Origin: Massilia sp. IC2-477 | Lineage (GTDB): Bacteria > Pseudomonadota > Gammaproteobacteria > Burkholderiales > Burkholderiaceae_D | Assembly: GCF_020707265.1 (NCBI RefSeq) | Contig: NZ_JAJFEQ010000012.1 | Coordinates: 81,415 to 145,414, forward strand | Reading direction: 5' to 3' | Length of the DNA stretch: 64,000 nucleotides | Part shown: positions 63,391-64,000 of the stretch, one piece after another | How the letters are laid out: each line of letters starts with the position of its first letter | How positions within the stretch are numbered: position 1 is the first letter of the stretch | The notes under the pieces: model-generated | The model's database searches: none | The model's input: the letters and a program-made list of their open reading frames with translations, nothing else | What the model was told of the DNA's origin: nothing | Made by a program: the position numbers and the translations under genes

Positions 63391-63783
63391 ATGAAAGCAG
63401 ACCACTACTCGATTGGAGAACTGTCACGCCTAACAGGCGTCAGCGTGCGCGCCTTGCGCCACTACGAGCAGATCGGTGTGCTTCCTGCCCAGCGCACGGC
63501 GTCCGGCTATCGCGTTTTCATGCCGGCAGCCGTGGAGCACGTCAAACGCATTCAGGTCCTGTTGAAGAACGGCTTCACGCTGGCGCAAATCCAGCCCGTG
63601 GTCTCGGTGTTTGGCCTGGAGCTCGAGACGCGCCGCAGTGTCTGCGGCGACGTGATCCGTCTGTACCACGCAAAGCTCGAGGAACTGGACGAACGCATCG
63701 CTTCGCTGGTTGCACTGCGCGAACAGGCGGCGGCGCGGCTTGCGTTCATCGAGCAGCAGCGTCGCGCTGGTGGACCCGCATAG
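63391..63783 (+). CDS. MerR-family transcriptional regulator
   Basis: 130 residues. The N-terminal winged helix reads YSIGELSRLTGVSVRALRHYEQIGVL and YRVF, typical MerR. A long coiled coil follows (about 85-125). One cysteine (about 88) is present, but no pattern of a known metal site. It starts 12 bases after the NTF2-like gene and likely controls its own promoter. Confidence 0.92.
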   Translation: MKADHYSIGELSRLTGVSVRALRHYEQIGVLPAQRTASGYRVFMPAAVEHVKRIQVLLKNGFTLAQIQPVVSVFGLELETRRSVCGDVIRLYHAKLEELDERIASLVALREQAAARLAFIEQQRRAGGPA

Positions 63784-63835
63784 TTCACTCGTTGAGCCAG
63801 GCCGGCATGGTTCACCTTGAAGGGAAAGCACAAAG

Positions 63836-63872
63836 CAAAAAAGCCCATCCAGATCACTGGATGGGCTTTTTC
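63836..63872. terminator. Bidirectional terminator between merR and 5S rRNA
   Basis: GCCCATCCAG (63843-63852), loop ATCA, CTGGATGGGC (63857-63866). A run of T follows on the right for the merR transcript, and a run of A on the left gives T on the minus strand for the rRNA transcript. Confidence 0.93.
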
Positions 63873-63881
63873 ATATAACTA

Positions 63882-63995
63882 GCCTGACGATAACCTACTT
63901 TCACACTGGTTGCAGCACTATCATCGGCGCAAAGTCGTTTCACGGTCCTGTTCGGGATGGGAAGGGGTGGGACCGACTTGCTATGGTCATCAGGC
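63882..63995 (-). rRNA. rrf: 5S ribosomal RNA
   Basis: On the minus strand the sequence starts GCCTGATGACCATAGCAAG and ends ATCGTCAGGC; the two ends pair as helix I. The internal CCCATCCCGAACAGGA block is the conserved 5S loop. About 114 bases, betaproteobacterial type. It is the last gene of an rRNA operon whose 23S and 16S genes should lie right of the window. Ends are certain to about 2 bases. Confidence 0.95.
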
Positions 63996-64000
63996 TTTGA

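Overview
The window looks like a chromosomal segment of a high-GC betaproteobacterium, most likely Burkholderiales, family Oxalobacteraceae (Massilia/Telluria-like). I infer this from the gene orders (ntrYX beside rsmB, mreBCD-mrdA-rodA-rlpA, gatCAB opposite mreB, torF-like porin/glnK/amt followed by gshA, gshB and a PTS phosphorelay, metX-metW) and from a betaproteobacterial-type 5S rRNA at the right edge. The genus is an inference and was not tested by a search. Coding density is very high and most genes are core housekeeping genes. The strong GC skew at third codon positions opens many long antisense reading frames, which I left out.

Layout. 1-5552 (minus): rsmB, a DUF4390 gene, the ntrY sensor kinase, a short NtrX-like regulator and the start of a CobW-like gene cut by the window edge. 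5634-11866 (plus): argS, a SPOR-domain protein, dsbA, an SDR oxidoreductase, birA, coaX and a second SPOR-like protein, tightly packed behind one clear sigma-70 promoter. 11874-12778 (plus): an SRPBCC/ArsR pair with two matching operators across its promoter. 12793-19866 (minus): the rod-shape cluster mreB, mreC, mreD, mrdA, rodA, rlpA. 20178-23524 (plus): gatCAB. 23585-24942: divergent tetR and glutathione S-transferase genes sharing a perfect palindrome. 24939-27211: a DUF6624-like gene, pyrE and xthA. 27406-30777: an 1123-residue Ig-repeat protein. 30778-34497 (minus): RluA-type pseudouridine synthase, M48 peptidase, metW and metX.

34521-42838 (minus): ptsI, ptsH, an EIIA-Man protein, gshB, gshA, amt, glnK and a TorF-family porin, interrupted by one plus-strand methyltransferase gene between gshB and gshA. 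A sigma-54 promoter and NtrC-type sites precede the porin/glnK/amt genes, so this unit is probably nitrogen-controlled; ntrYX at the left end belongs to a related regulatory family. 43117-48955 (plus): ubiK, a B12-dependent ribonucleotide reductase, and an MFS transporter fused by overlap to a GH43 glycosidase gene. 48959-55329: a GNAT enzyme, apt, a DUF2306-like membrane protein and an ABC system whose permease is fused to an M1 peptidase.

55330-57876 is the most accessory-looking stretch: an orphan SH3 plus ComEC-like metallo-beta-lactamase protein, then about 770 bases with AT-rich patches and at most one small gene. 57877-62645 (plus): a ComM/YifB-type ATPase, a lipoprotein/ABC transporter operon and a DUF1840 gene. 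62733-63783: a secreted NTF2-like protein and a MerR regulator behind a MerR-type promoter. The window ends in a 5S rRNA gene on the minus strand, the tail of an rRNA operon. I saw no CRISPR array, insertion sequence, prophage or tRNA gene. The strongest new material is regulatory: four operator/promoter layouts that can be read directly, plus several odd proteins (NtrX without an ATPase domain, CobW-like protein without a P-loop, Ig-repeat protein without a visible export signal, orphan MBL protein).
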